Positions 29,001 to 42,029 of a DNA stretch of 64,000 bases are shown here, one piece after another. Position numbers and translations under genes: made by a program. The notes under the pieces are model-generated. The model saw nothing but the letters and a program-made list of their open reading frames with translations. It searched no databases and was not told the DNA's origin. Location: positions 45,673,443 to 45,737,442 of the forward strand of contig CM019237.1 in assembly GCA_009741485.1 (NCBI GenBank). The letters are read 5' to 3'. The DNA comes from Malurus cyaneus samueli (taxonomy: Eukaryota; Chordata; Aves; Passeriformes; Maluridae). Numbering within the stretch: the stretch's first letter is position 1; every line of letters begins with the position of its first letter.

Positions 29001-32000
29001 AACTATCTACCCCACTCACCTGCCATTCTTAACATCATGGCCTGGAGTGGAGTCAGCTCTTTCATGTTCTTTTTCTTTTTTCGTGACTTCCCAGGCATGT
29101 CTGCAAAACGGACACTGTGACCTGGGGAAAGCAGAGTGTAGACAAGGGTGAGAGGAAGAAAGGAAGAAAAATCAGAGTTACATCTATAGGCGGTATAGAT
29201 GACATATCATTCTAACCTAATAGTGCTCCTCAGATAAGAGCTAACATTGGTGTTACTGATTGTTTGAAGTTTTGTTCACCTAATATTCTCTACTAATTAG
29301 TCTCCCCAAAGCAAGTGAGCATATTTTACACTAAGGCTTAATTTTGTAGGGTACCCTACCAATTAAATGATTCGGATGAAAAATGAGTTGTGAGCTATAA
29401 GCTAACGCAACTTTTCAGAAAACAAGTCCATCTGAAAGTTGCTTCACTTTTAGATAGTCTCCTTCTAACCCATTTATTCATAAAAATCCTTTAGCTGGAA
29501 TTTAGGTGAGTTAGAAGAGAGTTAGTTGACTAAATAAATTACACACACTCCCACAGTCTGGAGAATGGGTAAACTCTATCAAGTAGTGTTTTTCTTGAAA
29601 AACCAACCTCCAATCTCCAATTGCCCCTTCATACCTGATTTCTTTTCTTCACCACCTTCCCTCTCCTTGTCATTGTCCCGATGCAGGAAGTCCTCGCCTT
29701 CACTGTCCGCATCTGACCTATCGCTGTCACTGTCATCACTGCTCTCATCATGCTTATCTTGATCCATATCCTCAGGATAACCTTCATCTTCACTAGTGCT
29801 GGACATGTCATCATCATGGCCCCGCTGGCCTGAAGAAAGCAAAGTATCAGGAAATGCATGAACTCCAAATACACTGGTGTGAAACAGTATTTTTTATGTT
29901 TATAGTCACACTTCCCTTAGCAACAGAATGGGCAAACTGTCATCCCCTTACTGTTTAGCACATATTATTAAAGAATAATTTGGAAAATCTGTAAGATTTC
30001 CTACTAACCTACCAGTTAATTTGAACAGCAAACAAATATAAGGCAACAGGTGCTGCATCTCATTCATTAATTTCTATTCGGCCATTGCCCACTACTGAAA
30101 TACTTTGATGCTTTCTGGCATGAAACAAAGCTAAGCCATCCAGTCACAAAAGTTTCTAGGGTATGATACAGCAAGTGTATGAAAAAGAGGACCTATGTTC
30201 TCCTAGCAAATGCACAGCCAGGGTTGGTTGTGGGGTTTATTGTTGTGGTTTTGGTTTGAGGGTTTTATTTATTTGATGGGTTTTTTAAACAGAAGATTTC
30301 TCTGAGAGTGATTGGGTTTTTTTAAAGGGATAATATGCACCATGTTTCAGCACTGTTAAGGGGTCATCGAAAAATTTTCAATCTGTGCAACCCAACAAAG
30401 AAAAAGTATCTGAGATATGTAATTATATGTTTCAACATTTTAAAATATAGCTGGTAACAAAACTGCAGACATTATGAATATACCAGAATTACCTCAGAGG
30501 TGCAATCACTTAGTAATACCTCTTCAAGTAGTACTAACATCCATATTACTCAGAGAACATTTTGTCCAGGGCATATTGTATTCACAGCAGTATTATCCAT
30601 AGCAAAACAGAGGTCAAGGAAAATCTCAGAGAGAAATAGCGAAGTCCTTACCTGCTTCAGAACTGTAAGAAATCTCTTCTTCTCGCCTTCGAGGAGCCAT
30701 GTCCAAGGCAAAACCCACTTTACGGCCATACATCTGTAGGACTTGAGGTGGAGGTGGCCCTGGTGGAGGTCCAGGGGGCTTCCTGCCTGGAGGTAAACGT
30801 GGAATACCAAGCCCAGGGGGAGGAAGTACAGAAATGGACCGGACTGGTGGTCTGGAAATAAGGAAGAAAATGAGAAACAGAAAGGAAGAAATACAAGAAG
30901 AAAAGGAAGGAAGAAAAGGAAGGAAGAAAAGGAATACAAATTAAAGCAAGCATGCCTTTAGTAGAATTATTTAGCCTTCTCTCACCACTGCTCATGCAGT
31001 AGACTTCTAAAAAGAAACATGGACATTAAAAAGTATAAATCTGACACAAGGAGTTTACAACTTCATACAAAGACATGACTGTTGAAGATCAGACAAAAGC
31101 TGAGAAAGCAATGAACACAATACTGAAAAAAAATCAGCTACTGAATCCTACCACAGAAGAATGGAACAATCACAGAGTTAGTGAAAACAGAAGGCAGTTC
31201 AGAAATAGAAAAATACTAGAGCTAGAATGAAAAAAAAATAAACAAGCAAACCAGGAGTTTGTAAGAACCACTCATATATACTGAATATGCCAGCAGGACA
31301 AAAGAACACACATATGGCAATTTAAGCAGCATTTATGTTTAAAGAAACAGGACTCTAAGTTTTACTGGTATGAAAATGATAAAAACCAGAAGGTATAATT
31401 TATTACTCAAAGGAATTTAAACAAAAAGCTGTAATAGTGGTGAAAGATTAAAAAGGGCTTTGGTTAAAAGAAAGTAGAATTCACTTGCACAGAATTCCTG
31501 ACTTCTACGAGTCAGTATTATCCCTGTTTCTACCCCTAGCTCCTCCCCAGTAATAGGGGTGTTTCCTTTTTACTTCCCTGGTAAGCTTCTTTTTCCACTT
31601 ACCCATAGGCTGATGTCTTCTTGAGGATAGAAGGTGGCTGAGCCCCTGGAAGGGGAATGTCCTGTATGAGGATGTTGGAGGGAGCATGAGGCATATCTGG
31701 TAAGGGGATACTTTCCACTTCAACATGCTGAGCATTCTGCAAGGGATGGGAAAAAAAAAGAGAATGGGTTACTTCCACAGAAGATACTGCACAAACTCAT
31801 TATTTTTTAAAGTACAGAACATGTGGGATTTGCCACCACTTATCAAATGTGTCTGTTCTTAGAGTTATCTTGCAGCAGTCCATAAAAGAAATTTGGGAAA
31901 GCAACAACAGTAAAAGCTTTTTATGCAAACCAAAGCACTTGCAATGCACCCATTAAAAGCTTTAGTATTTCAGTCAAAACTCAGTCAAGTTTCTACCTTC

Positions 32001-34731
32001 CTTTAGACCATCGGTCTACAAAATAAAGAGCTGCAGACAAGAATGGCTGTGGCTTTAAAGTATTCAAGTCACAGACTACTGCATGTTCCAAAGGAAAAAA
32101 AGTCTTACAGATCCTTGCACTTGCACAACACTGTGTTCTCCAACATGGTAGGAAAGAGTGTTAGAGAAACATCTTTAAAGGAATGTCAAAGGATTCTCAT
32201 TATTTCCAGCAACAGATTTAGCCGAAGTTCACAGGAAAACCAAATGCACACTCACAGGCTCACTCTCTTTAATACAGAAAACAAAAGGCTGATATTGTTG
32301 ATCTGCAACATAAATTTCCCTTTCCTCCTCTCATCTTGAATGAGACCAGTATATCAGAGACAAACAGTGACCTGACAACCACCACACTGTCCTTGCTGAA
32401 ATGTTCTAACTGGAGGTACTATGCAAATTAATACTTCCTAGGGGCCACATGATGCTGAACTCATATAAAGCTCCCTTTGTAACTGTCACACCTAGTGAGC
32501 AAAGAGAATACATCACCACAGCTACAAGACTGAAATATAGTAAGCATTACCTTGACAGCATCAAAATACTGGCTGAGTTGTGCTCTCTTCTGCTCGTACT
32601 CCACTTCCAACTTGCGCAGTTCTTTATAGATGTCAGGATTCTCCTTCTCGTAGAGCCGCAAGATACGTTCAAAAGTCTCACGGAGCTTTTTGCGTTTATC
32701 CTTCAGCACTTTTTCATTAAGTTGTGGCTGTTGTACTGGGTTAAACTCTGATCCAAGAAAGAAAAAAAATTACCAAAAAATTTTGCAAATTACTCTACTG
32801 CACAATTATGACGAATAAAACTACTTCAAAGCAAGCAAGTTCCAACCCCTGTTGTCAGGAAAGTCTTCAGCCTTATGACAATCCCCTGCTTGAACTTTGC
32901 ATTAGTATCACACATACACTACCCATTCTTTTTATCAGCCCTCTTCTGAGAAAAAAGTCTTCTTTGATAGCACCACATCGTCTCAAATCATAATCAATCC
33001 CCACTTATTCACAGAATCTCCCCTTCCCTCAGGAAAGGAAAAAAGATTACTTAATTTCAGTGTCCCCAGTTGGCCCTTAAAACTATGCTGTCCATCTACA
33101 TAAACAACTGCCTAAGTCCAACAACTGGTACCTCCCACTCACCCATCTCATCCAATTTTTCCATGTCCCGGATAATCTGCTTTGGATCTTTCATCTTCAG
33201 TACAGCTGCTCGTACCATCATTCGTTGCTTTTTGTTCTAAGATCAAACAGATCAGAAAAATGTCACAGAACAAACACACAGAACGTCTGTTACCCTCCTC
33301 TCAGTATACTGTCTGAAGAAAAAAATACACCTCAGAATGCCCTGAAAATACTCACCTTGGCACAAAGCAGCGACAAATGTAGTTAAAACTTGTAGTCATT
33401 TTAATTCCACTATCTTAGTAATTGCAAATGCTACTAATCATTCTTTCACTCCAATTAAAACACATAAAATCACAATGACAAAATACAGTAAAACACACTA
33501 AGAAGTGAGTATTGAGTGGTTTATTTGTTTGGCTTGGGGTTTTTATTTATTTGGTTTGTTGCTTGCTTCTTTGTTGTTTTGCGTTTTATTCATTCCTAAG
33601 TATTTACAACAATGTTTCAAAACTAATTACAAGTTAAAAAATAGCTAGTGACATGTTTACTCAAAACAAGACTTCTACGGTATTCTAAACCATTTGTTTG
33701 GACAGTATTTCCAAAGTCAGTCTTAGGATATCAACCAACATATCCACAGTCTATTCACAGTCCTTTACAATCAGAGACATGATACACAGTATAGGAAATG
33801 CCAACTAAAAGTTCCCCAATCTCTTTATTTACCTTCTTTAGCTCCCTTTTCCGTGCTTCCTTCCCTAGAGAGGAAAAAAAATAACAACTTGAAAGACACC
33901 ATTAAATTAATTGAGAGCTTTTCCTTCATCAAGCCTAGGACTGTTTTTCAAAAGCTCAGTAATTTCACAAAGACTTACTGTAACTCGGCTTCCCAGTGAA
34001 AGATATTATAAGATGTATTTTCATTTAATATCTCTTACAAAGAAAAAAAAGAGAGATACTGCAGTCTTCATGTCTCCAGAAGCAAGGCTTTCTTCATAAA
34101 GAAAAAGAATAATATGCAACAGAAGTCATAGTGATAGGTGCAATCATTAAAAGACTGCTGCACATAAGCTGAAATAGTCAACAGACAACACACTTTGAAA
34201 ATATATAGGCTTTGAGAATGCTTCTGAAATAAAGCACATCCACTGTGGGAGTCTGGATTTTCTTTATTCGCCTAGCATTGATAACATCTGGCATGTTAAC
34301 AAAAGTAGAAAAACACAGTAAGACAACTCCTCCATCTAACCAGAGCACCTGCAAAAATGGAATGCTCTTCAAATTCCTGCCTGGGCCAGATTAACTCTGT
34401 CCCAGGAAGCAGCCTGCAGTTTAGCCAACAGCTAAGTACGAAGGCCTTCAAACACTGATAACCACTGGAAAACCAAGAGGTAAATACTCAAGAGATGCAA
34501 GGGTATGAAAGCAAGAATGCTTCCCAGACAAAACAGCAATAACATTTTTCAAGTTAGAGAAACTCAGTTCTGATCCACAAGGGAGGATTCTATCCTGGGA
34601 GAAGGCGTTTTGTCTGCTTTTCTAGGCAATCCCCATTCCCACATGCTTAGCTTTTATGGATACTTACGGGCCTGATCCGTGGGATTCATAAACTTCCCAC
34701 TCTTGGTGGATGATGTAGATCTCCGCCCCAT
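26012..34731 (-). CDS. WBP11: WBP11 (WW domain-binding protein 11, spliceosome-associated)
   Basis: Eleven coding exons on the minus strand, with splice sites and phases that fit, in order: 34668-34731, 33833-33864, 33143-33236, 32551-32747, 31603-31736, 30652-30851, 29635-29829, 29020-29121, 27825-28139, 27058-27240, 26012-26445. The sum is 1950 bases, or 649 residues plus stop (human 641). WBP11 is a nuclear pre-mRNA splicing factor that binds WW domains and protein phosphatase 1. Visible in order: the basic Wbp11 N-terminus starting MGRRSTSSTKSGKF, a coiled coil (RLYEKENPDIYKEL to YFDAVK), the PPGRKPPGPPPG proline tract, an acidic Ser/Asp/Glu region, an MPGKSRKKKKNMKEL basic motif, long PPGPPPG repeats that bind WW domains, and the conserved C-terminus ending EAFMKEMEGLL. 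Exon 10 carries two glutamine runs that I do not recall in the human protein. Confidence 0.97.
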
Positions 34732-35739
34732 TTTGACCTTTTTTCTTCTGCCTCAAAAAAAACAACCTTAAAAAGAAGGAGGGACCTGGAAAAGATGACA
34801 TGGTTTCAGGTTCTATGCACTGGCAGCTTGAGTATAATTACTTCTCTTCTTTGTATCAGCACTTTACTCCCTCAAAGAGCTCAAATGCTTGTAAGGTCCT
34901 CAAACCTGACGATAAGCTCAGGCACTCATACCAAAATTGTCCTACTCTAACGAAGTACTACTATTTAACTAAGTATCTACTTACTACTTCTTTAGTAAGT
35001 TACAGTTTTAAACTAATTGACAAGTTTGTTAATATTCACACTACGACTCAAACCAAGAAGCTTCGTGCTTACACTACAGACGGGTGCAGGGCAGGTAAAA
35101 ACATATATTCTATTTTTTAAGAGCATATCACAGTTTAGCTTCTTATTCATTTTCCTAAGTGCTCTTCAGTTTTCAACTTTCTCTGTTTCAAATGTTTCCC
35201 CACAAATTTCCTCCCTTCCTCAGACTTCTGACCGCCCCTGATGTCTCTGCCCAGCACCCCCTGTATCCATCATCAAATGCAGCATTATTCACGAAAAAAT
35301 GTTTCCTGTCTTTAGGCATTTCTTCAGCTTACAGATGACAACGTAAGTGTCCAAACTACAGCCAAGGATGTCTCTGCTCTCCCTACACCTCCAAAACCAC
35401 TTCCCTGCCAAAACACTGGGATTTTTTTTTCTTTTTTGCAAGACACTAGCACTTCTTTAGGTGGGAAGCTCACTAAACAGCGGTAGCAGTTACACTTACA
35501 CCCTGTATTTCCCATATTTCTAACATTTAAAGGGTAAATGGAATGAGAACAAACTTCTGAAACCTCGATTTCAAACCTTAAGACCCAAGCGAAAGAGTTT
35601 CAACGCATCAAGTTACGGCCGAAGGTGAAAAAAAAATATAATAAATCAAGCACTAAATTAATTATTCCTTTGGCCGCAGGCAAACAGAGCAGAAAGCCCC
35701 CGCTCTTACTCCCGCCCAATGGAAGGAGAAAAAAAAATG

Positions 35740-36070
35740 AGGTAGCGCGGACTGCCGCCTTCTCCTCGCTCCTCTTCTCCTCGCAGCCCAGCACCGCCGC
35801 TTCGCTCTCACCCCTCCGCCCGGCCGGGCCCGGCTCCCGCCCGCTGCAGCGGCCGCGCTCAGCCCCGCTCAGCCGCCATCTTGCACCGAGCCGCGCGCCG
35901 GAAGCGAGAGACGCGCTCCGGAAGCAGCAGCCCCAACTCGATGGTTCCGCCTCTTGTCGCTCCCCCTCGGAGGTTCCAACTCTATGGTTGGACCGGGATG
36001 GCGCTGGAAGGCGGGGCTGAAGCGGGGACGGGCCGGGGCAGAGGCACGGATGGGGCTGGAGATGGCGATA
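35740..36070 (-). promoter_or_regulatory. WBP11: WBP11 CpG-island promoter with YY1-type motif
   Basis: A CpG-rich stretch upstream of the WBP11 coding start with no TATA box. CAAGATGGCGG on the minus strand (35873-35883) matches the YY1 motif often found just downstream of housekeeping start sites. A 5' untranslated exon probably lies here and splices to the exon holding the ATG, whose likely acceptor (TGAGGCAG) is near 34745. The exact start site is not visible. Confidence 0.65.
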
Positions 36071-36199
36071 GGGAGAGGATGGGGCGGGGACAGGGTAAAC
36101 AGTGGCTCTGGGAGGGGGTGGACGCACACGTTTCGGGATTAGTGCTGGTGCCATAGTACGGCCAGTGCTGGAAATAGGGGTGTGAACGGCGGCCAACGC

Positions 36200-38500
36200 G
36201 GCTTCTGCTCCCCCACCCTCTCCGGTGGAGATTCCCCCGTTATCCAGGGGAGTGCTCCATTAAAGATTCGGGGCACTTCACCCCGTGCCCTGAAACAAGG
36301 TAAAGCCGAAGGCCATGTGAGAAGTCTCTGTCCATAAGGAATAAATGCAAAGCTGTGCGGGAGCAGGGGCTGCCCACAGGCTCAGGTCTGTTCCGTGGGT
36401 CTCTTGTAGGGCTCTTGCCCTGTCAGCGGGGCAGTGGCTCCTGCGTCAGCTGCTTTTCCAGGGGACTGCTGGAAAGAAGTGACTGGATAACTTCATCCAG
36501 TCAAATGTGCAAAGAGAACGAGAGAGAGAATTTGATACCATCGGGGACCCCAGAAACTACCCTGATATTTGTCTCTTCCTACAGCTGCTGCTGTGGTGAA
36601 CTGGCAAGGCTGGTGAGGGCCTGGTAGGAGCCGCTCTGTGTCCAAGGTACAATTTACAGCAAAAGTCCACAACCCATGAAGAGCCAGGATAAAGATACAC
36701 AAAACATCAAGGTGCAGGCAATAAAACATGGGTGCAGGCTTAAAGAATTAGCATGCAGAGGAGGAAATGTAGGAAGGTATTTTTTCTCTGCACAGGTAAT
36801 ACCTGGGAGCAGAGGTGGTCAGATCTCTGCATAGGATTTGTAGAATCCCTGTTCCTGGTGAACAAGTCATGCAACACACTGTTGTTACAGTTTTTCAAAT
36901 AATGGAGACTCAGTTGGCTAATCTGTATGGATCATTGCAGGGTAGGGAAAAGACTGTAAGCTGTGCATGACAGCACAAAATTAGGCACAAAGTGCATAAA
37001 ATCCAAGTAAGCTGATAGCCAGTCAAGGATCATCCTCAGAGCCAAGGCTTCAGGAGCTCTTAGTGCCTAGAGAGTCTTGCTAACCGCATGCACAGCATAG
37101 TCATCCCCACCTTGTGCCTCTTTGGCATGTTTGATTTGTGTTATTCTTGTTAGCAGAAAGAATTTTCTGCAGGGCAGATTTTGATTGCAACCATACTATT
37201 TTTCCACACAAGTCTGAAAGCAGCTTAGATTGGTTTGGGCCATTTTTTTTTTTTTTGAGGCTGTTCTTATTTGGAACAAATATATCACAGTTTTAATGCT
37301 TAATCCTTTGTCCAGAACAGCAGCCTGAGCAAAGGGGAGTGCTCCAGAGCATGTGATGGAAAGCTGTGACCACGCACATCCCTGTCATGTGCAATATCAC
37401 TGTAGAAGGGGATGGCTGAGTCTTTGAAGATTAGCTGCACCTCACATGGCTTGGGATCTTCTCTCCTGGCAATACTGGTACTGCCTCAGGAACAAGGATA
37501 CATCTAGAGGCGAGTAGGAATCATACATCTCTGTGTTCCTCATTGCAGATCCCACTTTCCCTGACACTGCTTAGCATTTGCTTTCAAGAAAATGTGGTCA
37601 AACTGCTTGAAAAATACAAGAGATTTTTGATTTTCATTTGACTCCACTATTCCAATACAGCACTGATTGGCAATAATTTTTTTTCTTCCTAGTGTACATT
37701 TGCACATAGAAAGCAGAAGCCAGGAACTCCTACCTCTCCAATACTCAAATACTGCTGTTCTACTCATTGGCAGTGTCTTGCCTCTACACAAGCCCCTCTA
37801 AACTGAATGCCATTTGTATCAGGAGACAAAAAGTGTAACATCTTGGAGAAATGATGCCTCAGGTCACCATGTCATTCATCACAATACCCCATGTAGGCAA
37901 GGAAATGCTTTTTGCTTCCTCTGAGTTGATTTTCCTGACCCACATAGCCCAGTCTGCAGCTTGTACTGGTCCCAGTTTCTCAGTCCCTGGCACCCACCTA
38001 TGCTTCTGAACCCTGGGCTTTCTCCCTGATGACTGACAGAGCTTTTTAGCACCAGCAGTTTCATTGCCATCTAGTGGCTTTTGCCCATAAAAGGACAGAC
38101 AAGTCAGAATTCTAAGATTAAAGTGAGAACAGAGGTGGAGCAGAATAAAAACCCAATGAAACAAAAAACTCCCCAAACCCCAGAATGGAAGGGTTGTGAA
38201 TCTCACCCATCTCTTCATTTCATAGGCACTACCTAGTTATTAATAAACTTAAATTGCTAATATACAATATTAACAACCATGATTTTGGACATGCTTTTAG
38301 TGTGGGGGAAGCTGGTACTGAAAAAGGAACCTATGCATGACCCTACTAGATTGGTCTATCATGGATTAAGAAAAAATACAAATTGCATATATAATTAAGA
38401 TTTTAATACTTCTTAGTTATTTGGTTAAAGATTGTTTTTTCAGACAAAAAAAAGGCCTCCCCCCAAAAAAAACAAAAAACCCAACCAAGTACAGAAAAGA
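36200..38500. other. Intergenic stretch between WBP11 and SMCO3
   Basis: No exon I can support. In mammals C12orf60 overlaps this interval; no frame here resembles it. Confidence 0.5.
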
Positions 38501-39552
38501 GAGGCCTTCCATTAGTCATGTACATTTTTATTGATTCTTAAATTACCTTTTTTTCCTAAAATCAAGAAAAAGAAATTCACAGCAAATCAGAGCAAGACAC
38601 TACAAGTCATGTTCTTGCATCCAGCAGTGGTTTGAAAATCTGAAAAATAAGGATATTTGATAGCATATTGTGAAATATAGGATCTGAGCACATCCTTGGC
38701 AGTCCCACATTGGTGGGATCAGATAAAGGACTTGAAAATAACATTAATACATTAATAGGGCTACAATCCTACAGGCCCTGGGACGTGTATAATCCCATTT
38801 CAGTCAACAAAACAGGAACTTTGCACAGAGATTTTTACCTTTGTATTGGCTGGAGCAGAGCATTACTGAGCATAACAGTTTATTCATGGCCAGGCACACC
38901 TGGAACACAGCAGCTCTCAGTTTTCTCTCAGTTGTGGGGCAAGGTTGTGTATGTTTGCCTGTAGGCCCAGGCTTCTCTTAAGTGTCAGTCTACTGGGATT
39001 AGAGTTTATTTAAAGAAGATCTCTGGCTGGCTCCTTAGGAGGGCAGGAAATAGCAGTTAAATATGCTTCAGCTAGTCCTTGTAATGAACAGGGAATTCAG
39101 TCTATCAGATTTAGCACTAATCTATACTATGAGTTTAGCAACCACAGATGTCCTGATAAGGCCTCCAGATGCTGGCATGGATTGCCTTGTTGAAGTTTTC
39201 TCCCACCATATTGTCATCTTCGATACAGAAGCACAAATTCTCATCACTACCACTCCAGCAGTCAATATTATTGTCACTAGTAAGAATTACAGTTCAAGGT
39301 TACCTACAATGCTTTCAAGAAAATAAGTTTAAGGAAAGGTGCAGAGTATTTGAAACATTGTCTCCCAGAAACACCTGCAAACCAGTTCTGTTTTAATATA
39401 TTTCAGTGCCAGTTTCCTGAATTGTCATATTTCTTGTTCTGCTACCACTAATAAGAAAAAAAAAAAAAATCAGTAGTTCATTAGTCATAATGAATCAAAA
39501 AGGTTTCTGCTGACATAGCTGCTGTCACAGCAGAAAACAACTCCAGCTTCAT

Positions 39553-40230
39553 TCACTGAACTTGCTGTCTCACCAAAGATGTCACTTCATGTATGGCACA
39601 CTGGTACTTTTCTGAGGCTGCTTTAAACTCAGCCAGGTGCTTCTCATAGCTTCTCACAGCTGTCAGAAGCTGACTCCTCTCCACGGCTCCCAGGATGGCA
39701 TGGAGGATCATTTCAAGGCCAAGCCCAATAATGGTAATGCTGACTCCCCCAAGAACAGACGCCCCAATCTGTGCAAGGAGGCTGATGAGTGTGCTGACAG
39801 TGAGAGTTAAAAAATTGGAACCAAGAAGTTTGATAGCTACCATTGCAGCTGTTGAAGTCGCTTCTCCAAAAATAATGGAAAAAACTCTCTGGGCTATTGC
39901 AATTTTCTCCAGCTCGGGCTCTTTGACATCATAGAGCTTCTGGTACAGAACTGGCTCGAGCTTTTCCTTCATGTCACTGTCGATCTTCTGCACCTGATGC
40001 TGAATCTCACTTATCACTTGAATGATCATGTCACAGTTTTCCTTGACAGTGCTGCTCTCTCTCATTTTGATGGGGGTAATGGTGCAGCCCAGATGTTTGT
40101 TCAGCACTCCAACCAGCTCATTTGTTGCATGGAAATTTGCAGACATAGAGTCAAGCAATTCCTGATGCAGATGGATTAATTCTTGCTTTCTCTTGGGATT
40201 ATCAGGGTAAAGGAGGTCACTCAATGCCAT
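39553..40230 (-). CDS. SMCO3: SMCO3 (single-pass membrane protein with coiled-coil domains 3)
   Basis: One uninterrupted frame of 225 residues, the same length as mammalian SMCO3, starting MALSDLLYPDNPKRKQEL. Residues about 15-115 are predicted coiled coil (heptad-like KENCDMIIQVISEIQHQV), followed by a long hydrophobic stretch (about 139-182, GSNFLTLTVSTLISLL onward) and a second short helical segment (about 185-225). The function is not established. A pyrimidine-rich splice acceptor lies just upstream of the ATG (near 40246), so the coding region is probably one exon preceded by a noncoding 5' exon. The position between WBP11 and ART4 matches the vertebrate order. Confidence 0.93.
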   Translation of the reverse strand: MALSDLLYPDNPKRKQELIHLHQELLDSMSANFHATNELVGVLNKHLGCTITPIKMRESSTVKENCDMIIQVISEIQHQVQKIDSDMKEKLEPVLYQKLYDVKEPELEKIAIAQRVFSIIFGEATSTAAMVAIKLLGSNFLTLTVSTLISLLAQIGASVLGGVSITIIGLGLEMILHAILGAVERSQLLTAVRSYEKHLAEFKAASEKYQCAIHEVTSLVRQQVQ

Positions 40231-41974
40231 TCTTCAGAAACAGGTTACTTCAAAAGAAAAAAGAAATTTCTTACTCTGTTCAATACCCATAATCATAGCC
40301 CTAAAATGAGCTGTGAAAATGTGCTTTATTTCTGCCCCACTGGTTCCTTTCATACTGAACAGGTCACATCTCAAGGCATATCTTGTAAATGTAGAAGTCT
40401 TAATTCTTGTTTTGGATCTTTGGCCAGATGATTGGAAAAGGACCTTGTAAGACAGTGGGTTTACTCAGAGCAACAAAAATAGCCAACAAGTATATAATGA
40501 GCAGAGTGGTGAAATGAATGTAGGTCATTGGCAACTGAAAACTGAAATTAAAACCTTGGAAACTGAAGATGGTAGAAGCTGAGCTAGTTCACTAAAAAAT
40601 GGAACAATCTCACCTAGTCAGCGAAATTAAAGATGTGGCCTGTTCTAGGCACTCTTTTGTATCAGCCTGTTTTTCCATTTAGGGGCATCCAATTTTTCAG
40701 CAAACATGATCATTGGTGGAGTGGACATGGTCTGCGTCACAGTAAGAATATTTTATGCCAGTATAGATTTTTTCTTCTAACATTCAAGACAAAATGTTTC
40801 TATATAAGCATTCTGTGCTTCTACTAAGAAGCTTACCCTTGGAAATTCATAGAGAATAGTAAAATTATCTATAATAACCCCATCCTAACCTATGTCAGCT
40901 TACACACATCTCTCACTGTGCTTCCTTCCCTGATATTTAGCCCCTGTTCCCTCATGATTTATTCCCTAATGCTGTAATCAATTCCCATTTGTTTTTTCAC
41001 TCTGCAGTTATCCCCGTGATGTGGAGCACCCTGTGTAAGCACCTGGAGGTGCACCTATGCCTGGCTGGCTGTGATGTCAGACTGCCTTGGAGCAGCACAC
41101 ACTGGCCTGCCCTTCTTGCACAACCTCACGCCCTCTGTTTCATGGGAAAACAATATCCGCAGGTATTGCAGCTCACAAAGCTCCTAGGATTTGACTGAGC
41201 AGAATCTGTCTGACCCTCCCTTACCACTGTACAGACCAAAATTCAACTCCCCTCAAACCCTTGTGTCTAATCCTTATGGCCTCCAATCTTCTCTGAGTTG
41301 ATAGTTTGCCAGCAAAAGGGCATATTTACCTAATTTCTTTTTCTTCATATACTGCATACCAAAATAGGGAGTCAGAAGAGACTGAGGTGCCAGTGAGCAT
41401 GGAGTTACTCCTCATCACTAAAATTCTGTAATCAACACTGTCATTTCCCTTTAACCTATCACCAGCCTCAAAATGAAAATGCTTTAGGATGATTTCAGCT
41501 TAAATGCAAATGCCTTTGCCACAGGGGAAAACTATGAATGAGTGGGATGCCTCGTTTCTTTGTTGGTACTTTTTGTGTTCTAAGCCCTCTTATTGCAAAT
41601 CTGGGCCACTTTTGTGCAGTGATTTGCATTCTTCAAAGAAGAATCTCTTCTTGTTGTTGGTGCCTACATATCACAGTTAGAGATATAAATAGTTATGTGT
41701 AGGGGACTACCTAGTTTTTCCTTCTTAAAAAGATACCTTTTTGCCATTTTGGTACTTTGTAGTTCTTGCACTGTCTGTTAGCTGCAAATCATCTGACACT
41801 GACCCAGCTGTATTTTACTAACACACCCTCCCCCACAAGGTCACAGTAGAAAACCAGAATGATTTCACAATCCCCTGCCAACTTTTAATCTCAGTGTTGA
41901 AATACAAGCCAGTCTGAAAAGAGTTTTTTTCCACAATATTTTGCAAAGCATTGTGTTTTGTTTCAGCAACTTAC

Positions 41975-42022
41975 CTTGTAGCTCTGCCAAGAGAATAAAC
42001 TCTTTAACACATCTTCTTCAAG
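41975..42022 (-). other. Candidate small exon upstream of SMCO3
   Basis: On the minus strand 48 bases are bounded by a good acceptor (CTCCCTACAG) and a strong donor (AAG|GTAAGTTG). One frame is open throughout, and the length is a multiple of three. It may be a 5' untranslated exon of SMCO3 or a spurious splice pair. I see no homologue in the short peptide. Confidence 0.3.
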
Positions 42023-42029
42023 CTGTAGG

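Noticed and set aside
38270..38520. Possible C12orf60 orthologue near SMCO3
   Set aside because: No frame between WBP11 and SMCO3, or around SMCO3, resembles that protein. It is absent or too diverged to see.
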